Below the pieces are notes generated by a model. That model saw nothing but the letters and a program-made list of their open reading frames with translations. It did not search any database and was not told the DNA's origin. Source: Fulvia fulva (lineage: Eukaryota > Ascomycota > Dothideomycetes > Mycosphaerellales > Mycosphaerellaceae). From it: a stretch of 64,000 nt of DNA. Position 1 is the first letter of the stretch. Every line of letters begins with the position of its first letter. A program made the position numbers and the translations under genes. The DNA is taken from contig NC_063015.1 of assembly GCF_020509005.1 (NCBI RefSeq), forward strand, positions 5,876,501 through 5,940,500, in the 5' to 3' direction. This document shows positions 12,770 through 25,138 of the stretch, piece by piece.

Positions 12770-12953
12770 TATAAGGGCGCGCGTACCGTAGGGTTCGAAT
12801 AAGAGAGTTATTGTTCTACGAAGCTACGAAAGAGGAGCGCGAGGCGCGGCGAAGCTATAAAGTAAAGCCAAGCCGCGCTAACCCGATACGGAAGGTCCGC
12901 GGCTCACCCGGGCTAACGTAGCTATAGTAAGGGGTCGCGGGCTACCCGTAATA
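12770..12953 (-). repeat. Putative 5' LTR of gypsy copy C, RIP-mutated
   Basis: This is 184 bp, the same length as the blocks at 858-1041 and 2117-2300, with the outer TGT end mutated to TAT. The element's flank at 12954 begins GAAAT, a possible 5-bp target duplication that cannot be confirmed because the other end of the element is displaced. Confidence 0.5.
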
Positions 12954-12956
12954 GAA

Positions 12957-13075
12957 ATACTCCTATATCCCTAATTATATTAAAAGTACCGCTATATCCC
13001 GCTTATATTAAAAAGTTCTCCCGTAGCCCTTATATAATTATAAAAGTACTACGATGTCCTTCGTCTATATATAGT
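12957..13075 (+). repeat. Short tandem array, about 30-bp period, left arm
   Basis: Four degenerate units with the core ACTCCTATATCCC start near 12959, 12988, 13017 and 13048. The same motif occurs in the opposite orientation in the array at 25139-25352. The array lies between the end of gypsy copy C and the target-site copy of the LINE at 13164. Confidence 0.6.
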
Positions 13076-13147
13076 AGTCGTAGTATTAGGGGAATAACGC
13101 TAGGGTATATAGAATATACAATCTAGAGGTTTTATAAGAAGTAGAAC

Positions 13148-13163
13148 TAAGAAAAGTATATAG
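13148..13163. repeat. Target-site duplication of LINE 13164-18296 (left)
   Basis: The 16-mer TAAGAAAAGTATATAG is repeated exactly at 18297-18312, at the other end of the minus-strand LINE. Both copies are followed by ATAGATAG, so the true duplication may be slightly longer. Confidence 0.65.
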
Positions 13164-16100
13164 ATAGATAGATAGATATTTTATTAAGCTATTATAGTGC
13201 CCTTTGGCCTATATAGCTATACTATCTTGTTTTCGTATATATAGAGGGGAAACCGTATTAGTGAAAACCCCTCCTCCTTCCCGCCTATCTTTTCCCCCTC
13301 GTTCTCCTCTTAGATTTCCCTTTTTAAGGGTACGCTAACGTTATAGGCCTGCCCTAATGACGACCCTATCTATAACCCCTCTAACTTCCGCCTCTTATCT
13401 ATCTACTCCTCCGTCTCGCTAGCTAGGCTAAACTACTAGAGGTATCCCTACTATAATACCTACCGAGAGATTCGGCGAATATTACTATTGTCCCTAATAA
13501 TTGACTTATAGTCTCTCCTCTCCGCTTAGTACCTCCAATTTCCCCTACTACTCGCCTACTACGGGCATCGTAGTAGTATATGTTCTAGGTTTTGCGATAG
13601 GTAGCCACACTAGTAGGCGGGGCTTTAGATATCTAGTACGCGTCTCCTAAATAGGTAGGCCCCTAATACAATATATTCGGACCGAATTTGGATCGCTATA
13701 CTTGCTTCGGCCCTTATTAGGTCCCTATATAGCTAGTAGTTATGTCTCTAGAAGGCTCGGAGTGCTATCGGGCCTATTGTCTTAGGGGGCTTCCTTTTCT
13801 AGTTCTACTCCTATAGGTAGCTCGCTATCTATTCCGCTAGGCTTGAGGTCTTAGCCTTACTCCCGCCGGCCTAGCGAGCCCTAAGTTCCTCCTCTTTTCG
13901 TGCTAGCTATTCGGTGCTTATCTATACGGCCGTAAAGGTAGTAAGGTTATCCTCTTTTTAGCTTGTCCGATGTTCGGCCCCTCTCCGGTAGCGGCTTTCT
14001 ATCTTATTCTTTACCTCCTAGATCGTAGTTTGTACTAGGTGATCTGTCGTCTTTACCGCGTATTAAATTCTTATTCCCCGGATATAATAGCCGATTAGTA
14101 GTATTCCCGTCTCTATTTCTACCGTACTTATTAACGTTATCTTATATACCCCTAGTATTCTACGTAGGTTACCTACCTATATCCTATTTAGGGGTTACTC
14201 TGTCCGTTTCGGGATCGGCTTGCCTACGCCTCCTATCCCCTAGATCTGTGCCCCGTATAACATAGCTAGTTTAATAATCGCCTTATATATTACCCTTACC
14301 TTATCGAATATTACTCCCTATATAGACGCCGTAAGCCTCTTTATCGAGACTTCGTTAACTTACGCTCGACTCTAGGCTTTTTTAATCTATACGTTCTAGC
14401 TTAGCTTCGGGTCGAGCTAGATCCCTAGTACTCGTAGCTCCGCTAATAGCTTGGTCTCGTAGCCTTAGATTCTTACTACGGCCTTTATATTATAGTATAT
14501 TCTCTCTTTACTAAAGTATATAAGCTAGTACTTTTTAGGGGCGAACCGGGCACTATACTTCTTTACCTACTCCTTGCATTTCTTATGCCTATCTTTAAGG
14601 AGGCGACAGTTCTCCTCTATCGAGTCTAACTAGGCTAGAGTGTTTATGTCGTCTACGAATCCCGATACTAAGGTTTGTAGAGAGGTGAGTAGGGGGATTA
14701 AATCAGACATAAACATTAGTAATAGAATAGGGTAGAAAGTAGATCCCTAAGGTATTCTAGCCTCTACCTTTACCGGGTCGGACGTATACCTCCCTAGGAC
14801 TAGGTAGGTCGTCCGTTCCTAGAGAAAGGAGTCGACGAACTTCGTTACCTACCGGGGGATGCCTTTCTATTATAGGATATATATTAGCCTTTAGTATAAG
14901 ACGTTATCGAAGGCTCCTACGATATCGAGGGATAGTAAGGACGCCGCTCGGTTCCTACCGTAGTACTAGAGGGTCTGAATTTGCTCCGTAACTAGCTCTA
15001 TTACTATTAGTGTCGATCGCTAGCTTCTTCCCCCTATCTATGTTACTAGGAGTACGTAGTTATCCTCGGCTAGCTACGTAAGTCTCTAGGCTACTATCTT
15101 CTCTAGGACGTTCCCTATCGTGTTTAGGAGTACGATTAGCCTATACGATTTGAGCTAAGTATAGTCCTCCTTCTATAGCTTACGTAGCACTACTATTATA
15201 GACTCTCTATACGGCTTCGGGTGATACCCTAGCCGTAGGTACGCGGTAATTAGGTTTATAAGGCTCGACGCGATCTCTTCTCTATACTCTTTTAGTAGTA
15301 GGTTTAGTATCCTATCTAGGCCTAGGGCTTTTCGTCCCTTTAGCTTACTTAGAACTCCTGTTACTATGTTAGAGCTAATCGCCTAATCTATGTCTAGGGG
15401 TTCCGGGTATATACTCGGGTCGATATCCGTAAGGTCTACCTCTACTTACGTCGAAAAGAGATAGTCGGCTAATACTTTTGCCTTACCCCGGGGCGTAGTC
15501 TAGGCAATTCCTTCGCGGTCTACGATTAGAGGGAAGTGAGGGGTTCGTTACTCTTTAGGTAGTCGTGCCTATTTAGCTAGTCTCTATATCTATTCCGGGT
15601 TTTCTATAACGAGCCCGATCGTCGCTCTCTAGTCCTACAGCTCATCGCGTCTTATCTATACCTTCTTCTCTTATGTCGCGCGATAGTATTGCTCCTACGT
15701 CTCTTAGGTATGTTCCTTCGTCTACTGTCGCCTTGCCCTTCTAGCCTCCCTTACCTTCGTAGAGCATTTAGGGGTCTAGAAGGCCTTCTACTACGTTAAG
15801 GGCCGGAGTAACGGCGTATATTGTTCCCCTACTTACTATATAACCGAGGTAATCTATTCCGCTACTTGATCTAGCTAAGCTGTCGTCTCGAGTTCCCTAA
15901 ACTACGGTAGGTTCGCTTTTAGGAAGTCTCTAATATCGTCCTAGCGTACCTTCTTCTAGTTACGGTATAGTTTGCTTACTAGCTCCTCTATCGCCTTCAC
16001 CCCTAGCGTCGTTTAAACAGGGATATAGTCTAAGGAGGCCTCTAGCGCGTAGTTCGGTCGGCATTAGACTAGTCTCTCTTTAAGTTCTCGTAATAGAAAG

Positions 16101-18296
16101 TATAGGTCGATTGTGCTTATATTTAAACGGGCCTTCTACGTCTCTATTCCCTTTAGGGTTACTAAGGCTATTCCGTAGCGTACGGTTATATCTAGTAGCT
16201 TCCCCCCTAGAAACGTGTACGGGGGAGTGAAGTCGAGTCCCTACTATAGGTAATAGAGGTTAAAGTCGCCGAGGAGTACTTACTTCGTATCTTAGCTTAG
16301 GGTCCGCTCTAGGTAGGCGAGGGTTCCTAGTTCCCTACTCGTTCGACCCTACGGTAGCGGGTTATAGACGTTATAGATCTAGATAGAGCCTTATGTCGTA
16401 TCGATCTAGATTAATGTTATGTCTCCTAGAGTACCCTACTACGGTAGTATAACCTTCTACGACTTAAGGTCTATAGTCTTGCTTACGTATATATATGTCC
16501 TCGGGATAACGCCTCGTTCGCCCGCGATTACGGTGTAGTATCTCTAGTTATTATAAGTAGCTAGGAGTCCTACGTAGGGGTTAATCTATAGTTCCTATAC
16601 CGTATTAACGTAATACCGTAGCGGGTCTAGCTCTTAAAGAAAGTAGCGCTAGACTTTATCCCTACTTTTGTTTACGTTATACTATACGATAGTAATGTCG
16701 TCGTATAGTATTATTCGTTATCCGTAAGGTCCATTTCCGTACTAACCTACTATATCTCTTAAGCCTAAATCCCGCTATCCGGCTAGCCCTAGGACCGCTA
16801 GGGCGCCCTAGAGATTCGCGGTTAGCCTAGTTCGTTAGTAGCCCGGTTAAGGTGTCTAGGCCTACCGGGAGGTAGATACGTTTAAGGTTAGGTTCCCTTA
16901 TTTAACTCTTCTACCCTCTTCCTCTTACTCGGCTCGAAGCCCTTATATATAGTAGGTCCCTCCTACTATCGTTAGGGGTACCTAGCTAGTATAGAGATCC
17001 TTACTTATCTCGCTCGTTCTTATACTACTATTCTAGCTAGGTAGTAGTTTGAATACGCTAGGTACCTTCTGCCGTAGTATATATACCTACTCTCCTTTTT
17101 TAGGCATTCTATTCCCTAGTGTAGGCCTACGTAGTAAGGGCACCTTAGGGTCTTCTGCCCGTATTTTAGGGCTATATAACCGTACTGTTAGCATTGGAAG
17201 CATTGTAGTACCCTATAGCTACTCTAATAGATCTCCGTATCTATTCTCTCGTAGTTCTAGAATAGCCTATTGTCTAGTATCTAGTTAGCTTGTTCCGCTG
17301 TCTCTACCTAGATAATTAGCGATAAATACGTCTTCTCTCGGTCTACTATCTTATATAACTATGCCGCCTTCGTTAGTCGTACTCCTAGGGATATGTTCTA
17401 GTTCTATACTTAGAGTTAGGGAAGGTCTTCGACCTTAAATGTCCTAGGGACCCCGTAGGTAATAATAGTATACTATTAGTAGGAGACTCGTGCCGACTTC
17501 GCGACTTTAGTAGTCTACTCCTTATAGGTCTCTAGTTTTCGTCTATTAGACTCTTATACGGTAAAGAGTCTTACTACGCCTATTGCCTCTACCTTCGCTC
17601 TAACTACCTCCTTTTGGCCGATTCTGTCGACAATCTCCTTACTTATTAGGGCTACGATTTCTTGTTTCTCCGCCGGATTAGTAATATATAGGCGTACCGT
17701 ATTACTTACCTTCGTAGAGGGTTAATTCTTACCTACTACTACTAATGCCTATATAGTTAGTCTCTAGGCTACCTTCTATGTTACTTATTAGATTGTCTTC
17801 GGGATTTGGTATAATAGCGCTTTTAGCGCTCCTAGTAGCTATACTATAGTGTTCTTATATACCCGGGCTAGATGTTCGTTATCCCCTAGTAAGTTTCCCG
17901 CCTCCGTATATAGGGTCGTCTACGCTATATTATTTGTCGTTAGCCTCTAATTTCTATATAGTAGGCCTTAGGTTATGTCCTAGGTTTTTTCTTGGTTTGT
18001 TCCTCGGCTTAGCTCTTAGTACTAAATGTTCGTAAGGCTATAGCTCTCGTTAGTTACTATCCTCCGCTACTATTCGGGGTGAGGTCGCGCTTCCTAATTA
18101 GACAGTTGTCCTCCGTAGCTCCGTAACTCTAGGGTCTACCGTTAGGAGAACGGAACCTTAGTTTTAGGGTTCTTTATACTACGATTACGCCGCCGCTAGT
18201 ATAGACGGGTCGCTACTACCTAAGTGGATTGCTCGTCTTAATAAGGGCTATCTAATATATAGTCCTCGTCGATAAATTAGGGGCGCGGATAGTAAT
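13164..18296 (-). mobile_element. Tad-like LINE (family 2), RIP-mutated
   Basis: A minus-strand LINE. Its 3' end on the left carries ATAGATAGATAG, that is (CTAT)n on the coding strand. The reverse transcriptase can be read with 'KALGLDRILNLLLKEYREEI' near 15340-15280 and catalytic GFVDD near 14670-14650. ORF1 lies at the right end. A C-terminal Cys-rich segment lies near 13600. TAG/TAA stops are everywhere, and CpA/TpG are nearly absent. It is related to the LINE at 18313-25062 and to the truncated copy at 30741-32505, and is distinct from family 1. Confidence 0.75.
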
Positions 18297-18312
18297 TAAG
18301 AAAAGTATATAG
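18297..18312. repeat. Target-site duplication of LINE 13164-18296 (right)
   Basis: Exact copy of the 16-mer at 13148-13163. It lies directly against the (CTAT)n tail of the next LINE, so the left LINE inserted into the flank of the right one. Confidence 0.65.
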
Positions 18313-19476
18313 ATAGATAGATATTTTATTGAGCTATTATAGTGCCCTATAGCATATGTAGCTATACTATCTTGTTTGCTATATATAAAGGGGAAACTAT
18401 GTCGGTAAAAACCCCTCCTCTCTCCTATAGGTCCTATCTCTCGTCCCTATACCTTACGCTTTCCCTATTAAGGGGACGCTAGTGTTATAGGCCTACCCTA
18501 ATGACTACCCTATCTACAACCCCTCTAGCTTCCGCCTCTTGTCTATCTACTCTTCCGTCTCCTTTACTAGGCTAAATTGTTAGAAGAAACCTTGTCGTAG
18601 TATCTACCGTATAATTCGGCGGATGTTACCTTTGTCTTCGATAAAGGACTTATAGTCCCTTCTCTCTACTTAATGTCTCTACGTATCCCTACCGCTTACC
18701 TACTACGGGCATCGTAGTAGTATATACTCCTGGGTTTACGACAGGTAGCTATATTAGTAAGCTAAGCTCTCGATGTCTAGTACGTGTCTTCTAAATAGGT
18801 AGGCCCTTAACCCGATATGTTCGGACCTAATTTAGATCGCTATACTTGCTTCGGCCCTAGTAAGGTCCTTATATAGTTAGTAGTTATGTCTCTAGAAGGT
18901 TCGAAGTACTATTAGGCATATTGTCTTAGGGGGTCTCTTTTTCTATTACTACTCCTATAGGTAGCTTGCTACTTATTCTACGAGGCTCTAGGTCTTTACC
19001 TTACTTCTATAGGCCTAGCGGACTCTCTACTCCTCTACTTTCCGCTCCTACTCTTTAGTACTTACCTATACGGCTACGAAGGTCTTAAGGTCGTCCTCCT
19101 TTTAGTTTGTCTTATATCCGGGTCCTCTCTAGTAGCGGTTCGCGATCTTCCTCTTTACCTCTTAGATAGTAGTCTATACTAGATAGTTACTTATCTTCGC
19201 GGCGTACTAGGCTCTTATTCCCCTTATATATTAGGCTATCGGGGGTGTTCCGGTCTCTATCTCTACCGTATCCGTCGGTGTCGTCCTATATACCCCTAGT
19301 ATCCGTCGTAGGTTGCCCGCCTACGCGCGGTTAAGGGGTTACTCTATCCGCCTCGGGATTAGTTTGCCCGCTCCGCCCGTAGCCTATATCTACGCCTCGT
19401 AAAGTATTACCGGTTTTACTATTGCCTTATATATTACCTTCGCCTTCTCGAACGTCGCCCCCTAGGTAGATACTAC

Positions 19477-19490
19477 TAGTCTCTTTATCG
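19477..19490. repeat. Target-site duplication of truncated LINE (left)
   Basis: TAGTCTCTTTATCG here and TAGTCTCTTTACCG at 21061-21074 flank the inserted fragment and differ at one base. The host LINE needs only one copy to be continuous. Confidence 0.8.
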
Positions 19491-21060
19491 GTTAGTATAA
19501 AAGCCTATTTTAAGTAGTCTATACTAGAATCCCGTAAGGCTTAACGCTAGTACCTATCCTATTCCTCTTCTTTATAGCGACACTACTATAAGCCCTAGAA
19601 TCCTAGAACACCGCTACGAGCGGCTTCGTAGACGACACGAATATCCTAGCGTAGTCGTCCTCGACGGAGGAGAACTATAGGCTACTAGAAGAGAAGTATA
19701 AGATCTACGAGGACTAGGCTAGGAGGTATAGGGCTCGGTTTGCCCTAGAAAAGTACAATCTAATACACTTTACGCGCCGGCCACGGTTCTATAATATATA
19801 AGCTTCTATCTAGATATAGAGGTATACGACTAACTCGGTAAATCAGCTTAGGATCCTCGGACTATAGGTAGACCCGGCGCTACGGTAGAGGAAGTACGTA
19901 TAGGTAGTATTACGGAAAGCCAAACAGGATATAGTATTATACTAGAGGCTCACTACGTCTATATAGGGGGCGGACTTTCGGTAGTTACGACTTCTATATA
20001 CGGCTTTTATACGGCTAGTCCTTACCTATAGTAGCTAAGTATAGTCCTTAGGCGAGAGGGCCTACCTATTAAAGGGACTCGTCGCGCCGTTAGCGAAGAT
20101 CTAGAACTAATGCCTAAGGAAGGTTACCGGGGTATATAAGTCGATACTAACTAGGATACTTAAGTACGAGACCGCTATACCGCCGATCGACCTATATATC
20201 TAGAGACTACGGACCTCCTACTTAGGCTAGTCGGCATAGTACCTAGTATAGAAGGTTATCGCTAGTGTAGTCGTAAGGGCCCGCGAATTAGTACTAGCGT
20301 ATAAGGGTATTCGACCCGGAAACGAGCCGAACTACTAGGTAAGGGACGAATAGCTAGTAATATAATAGGAGGGTAAGAAAACGTTTATAGAGCAACTATA
20401 GAAAGAGAGGTAGAACAACTAGGTTATAGGGCATAGTAGACGCCCTTAGCTAGCGGGACAACCTAAGGAATAGTTAGCTACAAAATCCGCGGTTAAGTAC
20501 CCTCCGAAGCTTATCTATTACCGCCTTACGAGGGTATAGAGTAGTATAGCAACCTAACTATAAGGCGAACATATCGGCCTCTAGGGGTACCTATTATAGA
20601 GGAAGGCTCTAGAATACACGAATACTAGCTGCCCCTACGGCTATTACTCCTAGAATATACGGTACGTACTCCTCGTCTATCCGAGGTAGTCGCTAGGAAG
20701 GGGGGAGTAGATAGTAAAGGCTAGGAACCGGACGATTAGGGCACTTCTTAATAACGTTAAGGACTTACGGCGTATTACGAACTAGATACTAGAGAAGGGC
20801 TAGCTAGAACAGTATCGCCTAGTAGGAGTAGTATAGGAAGAGAGGACACGGCGTAGCGCGACGAGACCGGCTAGGAGCGGGGGCTAACGGGGTAGTAATA
20901 TAGACTACGTACGTCTAGAGGGAAAGCTAATCTAGATTAGGAGAAGTCGGGGGCGGGAAGGGTTTTTACCTATTCGGGTTTCCCTTTATATATAACAATA
21001 GATATATACCTATATAGGCCGAATAGGGTCCTAGAATAGGGAAATAACAAATCTATCTAT
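19491..21060 (+). mobile_element. 5'-truncated LINE family 1 copy
   Basis: It corresponds to about 8839-10410 of the full-length family 1 LINE, on the plus strand, starting inside the RT domain and ending with AAATCTATCTAT. It has the FVDD motif near 19628 and the C-terminal Cys/His region. Differences from the long copy are largely C/T and G/A at CpA/TpG. 5' truncation and a 14-bp duplication are classic results of target-primed reverse transcription. Non-functional. Confidence 0.8.
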
Positions 21061-21074
21061 TAGTCTCTTTACCG
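21061..21074. repeat. Target-site duplication of truncated LINE (right)
   Basis: TAGTCTCTTTACCG, matching 19477-19490 except for one T/C difference. Confidence 0.8.
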
Positions 21075-23649
21075 AAGCCCCGTTAGTCCGGGCTCGGTCT
21101 AGGGCCTTCTTAATCTATAGGTTCTAGCTTAGCTTCGGGTCGAGCTAGATCCCTAGAACCCTAGGCTCGCTAGAAGGTTTCGTCTCGTATCCCTAGATAT
21201 TTACTACTACCTCTATATTATAGTACGTCTTTGCCTTACTAAAGTATATAAGCTAGTATTTCTCTAGAGCGAAACGGGCGCTATATTTCCTCGCCTACTC
21301 CTCGTACTGTTAGTGTCTCTCCTCGAGTAGGCGGTAGTTCTCGTCTATAGAGTTAGACTAGGCGAGGATATAAGTGTCGTCGACGAATCCCGATACTAAG
21401 GTCTACGGGGAGGTTAGTAGTAGGATAAGGTTCGCTATAAAGGTAAGGAATAGGATAGGGGAGAGAGTAGATCCTTAAGGAATCCTAGTCGTTACTTTCA
21501 CCGGATTAGATCTATACCTTCCGAGAAGGATGTTCGTCGTCCGGTTTTAGAGGAAGGAGTAGACAAATTCTATAGCCTAGAGGGGGATGCCTTCCTATCG
21601 TAGGATATAGATAAGCCTTTAGTATAAGATATGATCGAACGCTCCTAAGACGTCGAGAGAGAGTAGTAACGCTACCCGGTCCCTACCGTAGTGCTAGAGG
21701 GTTTGGATCTGTTCCGTAATTAGTTCTATCGCCGTTACCGTTAACCGTTAGCCCCGTCCGCCTATCTATATTACTAGGAGTAGGTGGTTGTCCTTAACTA
21801 TTCGTATAATCCTCTAGGCTACTATCTTCTCGAGGACCTTACCTATCGTATTAAGGACCGTACTCGGTCGGTATGACTTAAGTCGAGTATAGTCCTCCTT
21901 CTATAGCTTCCTAAGTACTACTATTATCTATTCTCTATACGGCTTCGGGTAGTGTCCTTATCGTAGGTATACGGTAAAAAGGGCTACTAGGCTCGGGGCG
22001 ATTTCCTTCTTATACTCTTTTAGTAGGAGGTTAGGTATCTTGTCTAGCCCCGGGGCTTTTCGTCCCTTAAGCTTGCCTATATCCCCCTCTACTGTCTCTA
22101 GGGTAACCGCCTAGTCCATTTCTAATAGCTCCGGGTACGTTATCGAGTCTATATCGGTAAGGTCCGCCTCTACGTATGTCGAGAAGAAGTAATCGGCTAA
22201 GGCTCTAGCTTTGTCTCTAGGCGTAGTTTAGGTAACCCCTTCGCGGTTTACGATCGGGGGAAAGTAGGGAGCCCTTTCTTCTCGGGGTGATCTTGCCTAT
22301 TTAGCGAGTCTCTATATTTGCTCTAGGTGCTCTATAACTATCCCTACTGTCGCTCTCTATTCTTACAGTTTGTCGCGCCGTATCTATACCTTCTTGTCCT
22401 ATACCGCGCGGTAGTATCGATCCTATACGTCTTAAGTGTGTTCTTCTATCTATTGTCTCCTTGCCTTCCTTGCTTCCTTTACCTTCGTAGTATATTCCTA
22501 GGTCTAGTAAGGCTTCTAGTAGGTCGAGGGTTCGAGTAGCGGTATGTATTGTTCTACTACTTACTAGATTATAGTAGTGACTTGTGCTACTATATAGTCT
22601 AACTAGGTTGTCGTCTTAAGGGTCTTGTTCTACGGTAGGTTTGCTATAAGGTATTGCCGTATTTCGTCCTATCGAGCTTTCTTCTAATTAAGGCGGGGTT
22701 CTCTTATAGGCCTTCTATAGCTTTTACGTCGAGCGTTATCTATATAGGGATGTAGTTAGAGGATACTTCTAGTACGTAGTTTGGCCGGCAGTTAACTAGT
22801 CTTTCCTTAAGTTCCTATAATAGGAAGTATAGGTCAATTGTGCTCGTACTTATACGTACCTTCTACGTCTCTATTCCCTTTAGGGTTGCTCGAGCCATTC
22901 CGTATCGTATAGTTATGTCGAGTAGCTATACTCCTAGGAACGTATGTAGGGGAGTGAAGTCGAGCCCCTATTAGGGGTAGTGGAGGTTAAGGTCGCCTAA
23001 GAGCATGTGTTATACCCCTTGGCATAGGGCCTTCTCTAGGTAGGTAAGGGTCCCCATTTTCTTACTCTTACGGCTCTACGGTAGTGGGTTGTAGACGCTA
23101 TAGATCCAGATAGGTCCTTAGGATATAGCGATCTAGATTGATGTTAAGTCGCCTCGTCTTCCTTGCTGTAGTTGTAGTATAGTCTCCTATATATCGAGGT
23201 CTATCGTCTTGCTAACGTAGATGTATATTATTAGCGTCACTCCCCGTTCGCCCGTAATAACTATGTAGTATCTCTTATCGTTACACGTAGCTAGGGACTC
23301 TGTATATAGGTTGATCTATAGTTCTTATATTGCGATGACGTGGTATTATAGTAGGTCGAGCTCCTATAGGAAGTGGCGTTATACCTTGTCCTTGCTCTTG
23401 GTTACGTTGTACTATATATTTGTTATATCACTATATTGCATCATTCGTTATTGTTAGTAAGGTCTATCTCTATGCTTGTCTATTCTTCCTAGGCTTGTAT
23501 ATCTTAGGTTCCTAATCTACTTGGCTATGGCTAAGATTAGAACGACCCGACGATTCGCATTTGACCTTGCTCGTTTGCCGCTCGGCTCAGGTCTCTTGGT
23601 CTCCTAGGCGGCGGGTGTGTCGGTACTAGGTCGTCCGTTCTCTTACGCT

Positions 23650-24829
23650 TGCTTGCCTCGAGCCCCTTATAGAGCCCTACTCCCTTCTGAGGTTGTTGTT
23701 GCTATAGGTATCTAGCCGGCGTAGCGACCCTTGCCTGTCTCGCTCGTTCTTATACCGCGATTCTTACCGGGCATTAGTTTGAGTATGCCAGGTGCTTTCG
23801 GCCATAGCACGCGTATCGAGTCTCCTCCCTTAGGTAGTCTTTCCCTGAGTGAGGGCCGGCGTATCGGGGGCACTTTGGGCTTTTTTCTCCGCACTTAGGG
23901 GCGATGTGCCCGTATTGTTAGCAGTGGAAGCATTAGAGTACTCTATAGCTACTCTGATGGATCTCTATGTCTAGTTGCTCGCAGTTCTAGAACAGTCCCT
24001 TATCTAGGACTTGGTTCGCCTGTTCCGCCGTCTCTACCTAGACTATTAGGGATGCGTGCGTCTTCGTAGGTTCTACGGTCCTGTGGAGCTATGTCGCCTT
24101 CGTGAGTCGTAGTCCTAGGGATGTGGCTTGGTTTTGTGTCTAGAGCTAAGGGAGGTCTTTGACCTTGAATGTTCTAGGTACTCCGTGGGCTATTAGCATA
24201 TATTGTTAGTGAGAGACCTTTGCCGATTTCGCAACTTTCGTCGTCTATTCCTTGTAGGTCTCGAGCTTGCGTTTACCGGATTCTTGGGCAGTAAAGAGTC
24301 TTAGGGCGCCGGTCGATTCTACCTTTGCCCCTACGACCTCCTTCTGGCCAATCCTGTCTATGATCTCCTTACTCGTGAAAGCTGCGATCTCCTGTTGCTC
24401 TATCGGGTCGGTGATGTATAGTCGTACTGCCGTGCTCGCCTTTGTCGGTTGCGGATTCGCACCTGTAGCGACTGTTGCCTATGTAGTGGGCTTTTGGGCT
24501 GCTTTCAGCGTAGCTTGCTGGATTGTCTTTGGGATCTGGTGGGATAGCGCCTTGAGCGCGCCTAGTAGCTGGGCTATTGTGTTCTTGTATGCTCGGCTTG
24601 GGTGTTCCTCATTACCTAGCATGTTTCCAGCTTCGTTGTACAGGTTTGTCCATGCTGTGGTTGTTATTGCTGTTGTCTTTTGGGGTCCTTGGGGTATACC
24701 CTGGTTAGTTCCTTGGTTTGTTCCCTGGTTAGTGCTTTGGGTTGTTCCCGTCAGTTGGCTCTTGTCTTGTTGCTTGTCTTTTGCTAGCTGCTTGATGTTT
24801 GCGAGGCTGTACCTCTCTTGATTTGCCAT
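23650..24829 (-). pseudogene. LINE ORF1 (Gag-like RNA-binding protein), lightly mutated
   Basis: An ATG at 24829 starts MANQERYSLANIKQLAKDKQ, followed by a Gln/Thr/Asn-rich repeat ('NQGTNQGTNQGIPQG') and 116 codons to a TAG at 24479-24481. The same frame then continues with 'EQQEIAAFTSKEIIDRIG' and only a few more TAG/TAA stops. Near 23930-23890 a CCHC zinc knuckle can be read (CFHC..YGHIAPKC). In working relatives such proteins bind LINE RNA. The stops sit where Trp or Gln codons would be expected, fitting light RIP. This is the least damaged LINE segment in the window. The 3' limit is approximate. Confidence 0.6.
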
Positions 24830-25138
24830 GAGGCGAGGTGACGATTGCCTAAATAGGCCGGTCTACTCCGCGTCTCCGCAGTTTCAGGGTCCAGCGCCAG
24901 GGGAGTCGGATCTCGACTCTCTAGGCCTTTTGTACAGCAATTGCGCCGTCGCCAGCGTGGGCGGGTCGCTTCTGCATTCGTGAGGTGTTCGTCTTGGTGG
25001 GAGCTCTCGAATGGTCCTCAGTGTGTCCCGCCGCTCGATCTCTCCTATTTTATTATATGAAGAGTATAACTTAGTTAAGTTAGATACAAGAAAAATTAAA
25101 AAAAGTCTAAGAATCGCAAGTTTAGATTTTACCTAGAT

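Larger units (their letters stand above)
18313..25062 (-). mobile_element. Tad-like LINE (family 2 relative), interrupted, RIP graded
   Basis: A minus-strand LINE whose 3' (CTAT)n tail is at 18313 and whose 5' end is near 25062. A 1570-bp LINE fragment (19491-21060) interrupts it. Removing that fragment joins the sequence cleanly to match the LINE at 13164-18296. RIP damage is heavy at 18.3-21 kb, moderate to about 23.5 kb and light in the last 1.5 kb, where ORF1 can almost be read. Sequence outside at 25063-25130 is AT-rich and unlike the element. Confidence 0.7.

Noticed and set aside
24267..24821. 184-residue plus-strand frame rich in Trp, Val and Ser
   Set aside because: It is the antisense of LINE ORF1, whose minus-strand frame has the expected Gag features and zinc knuckle.
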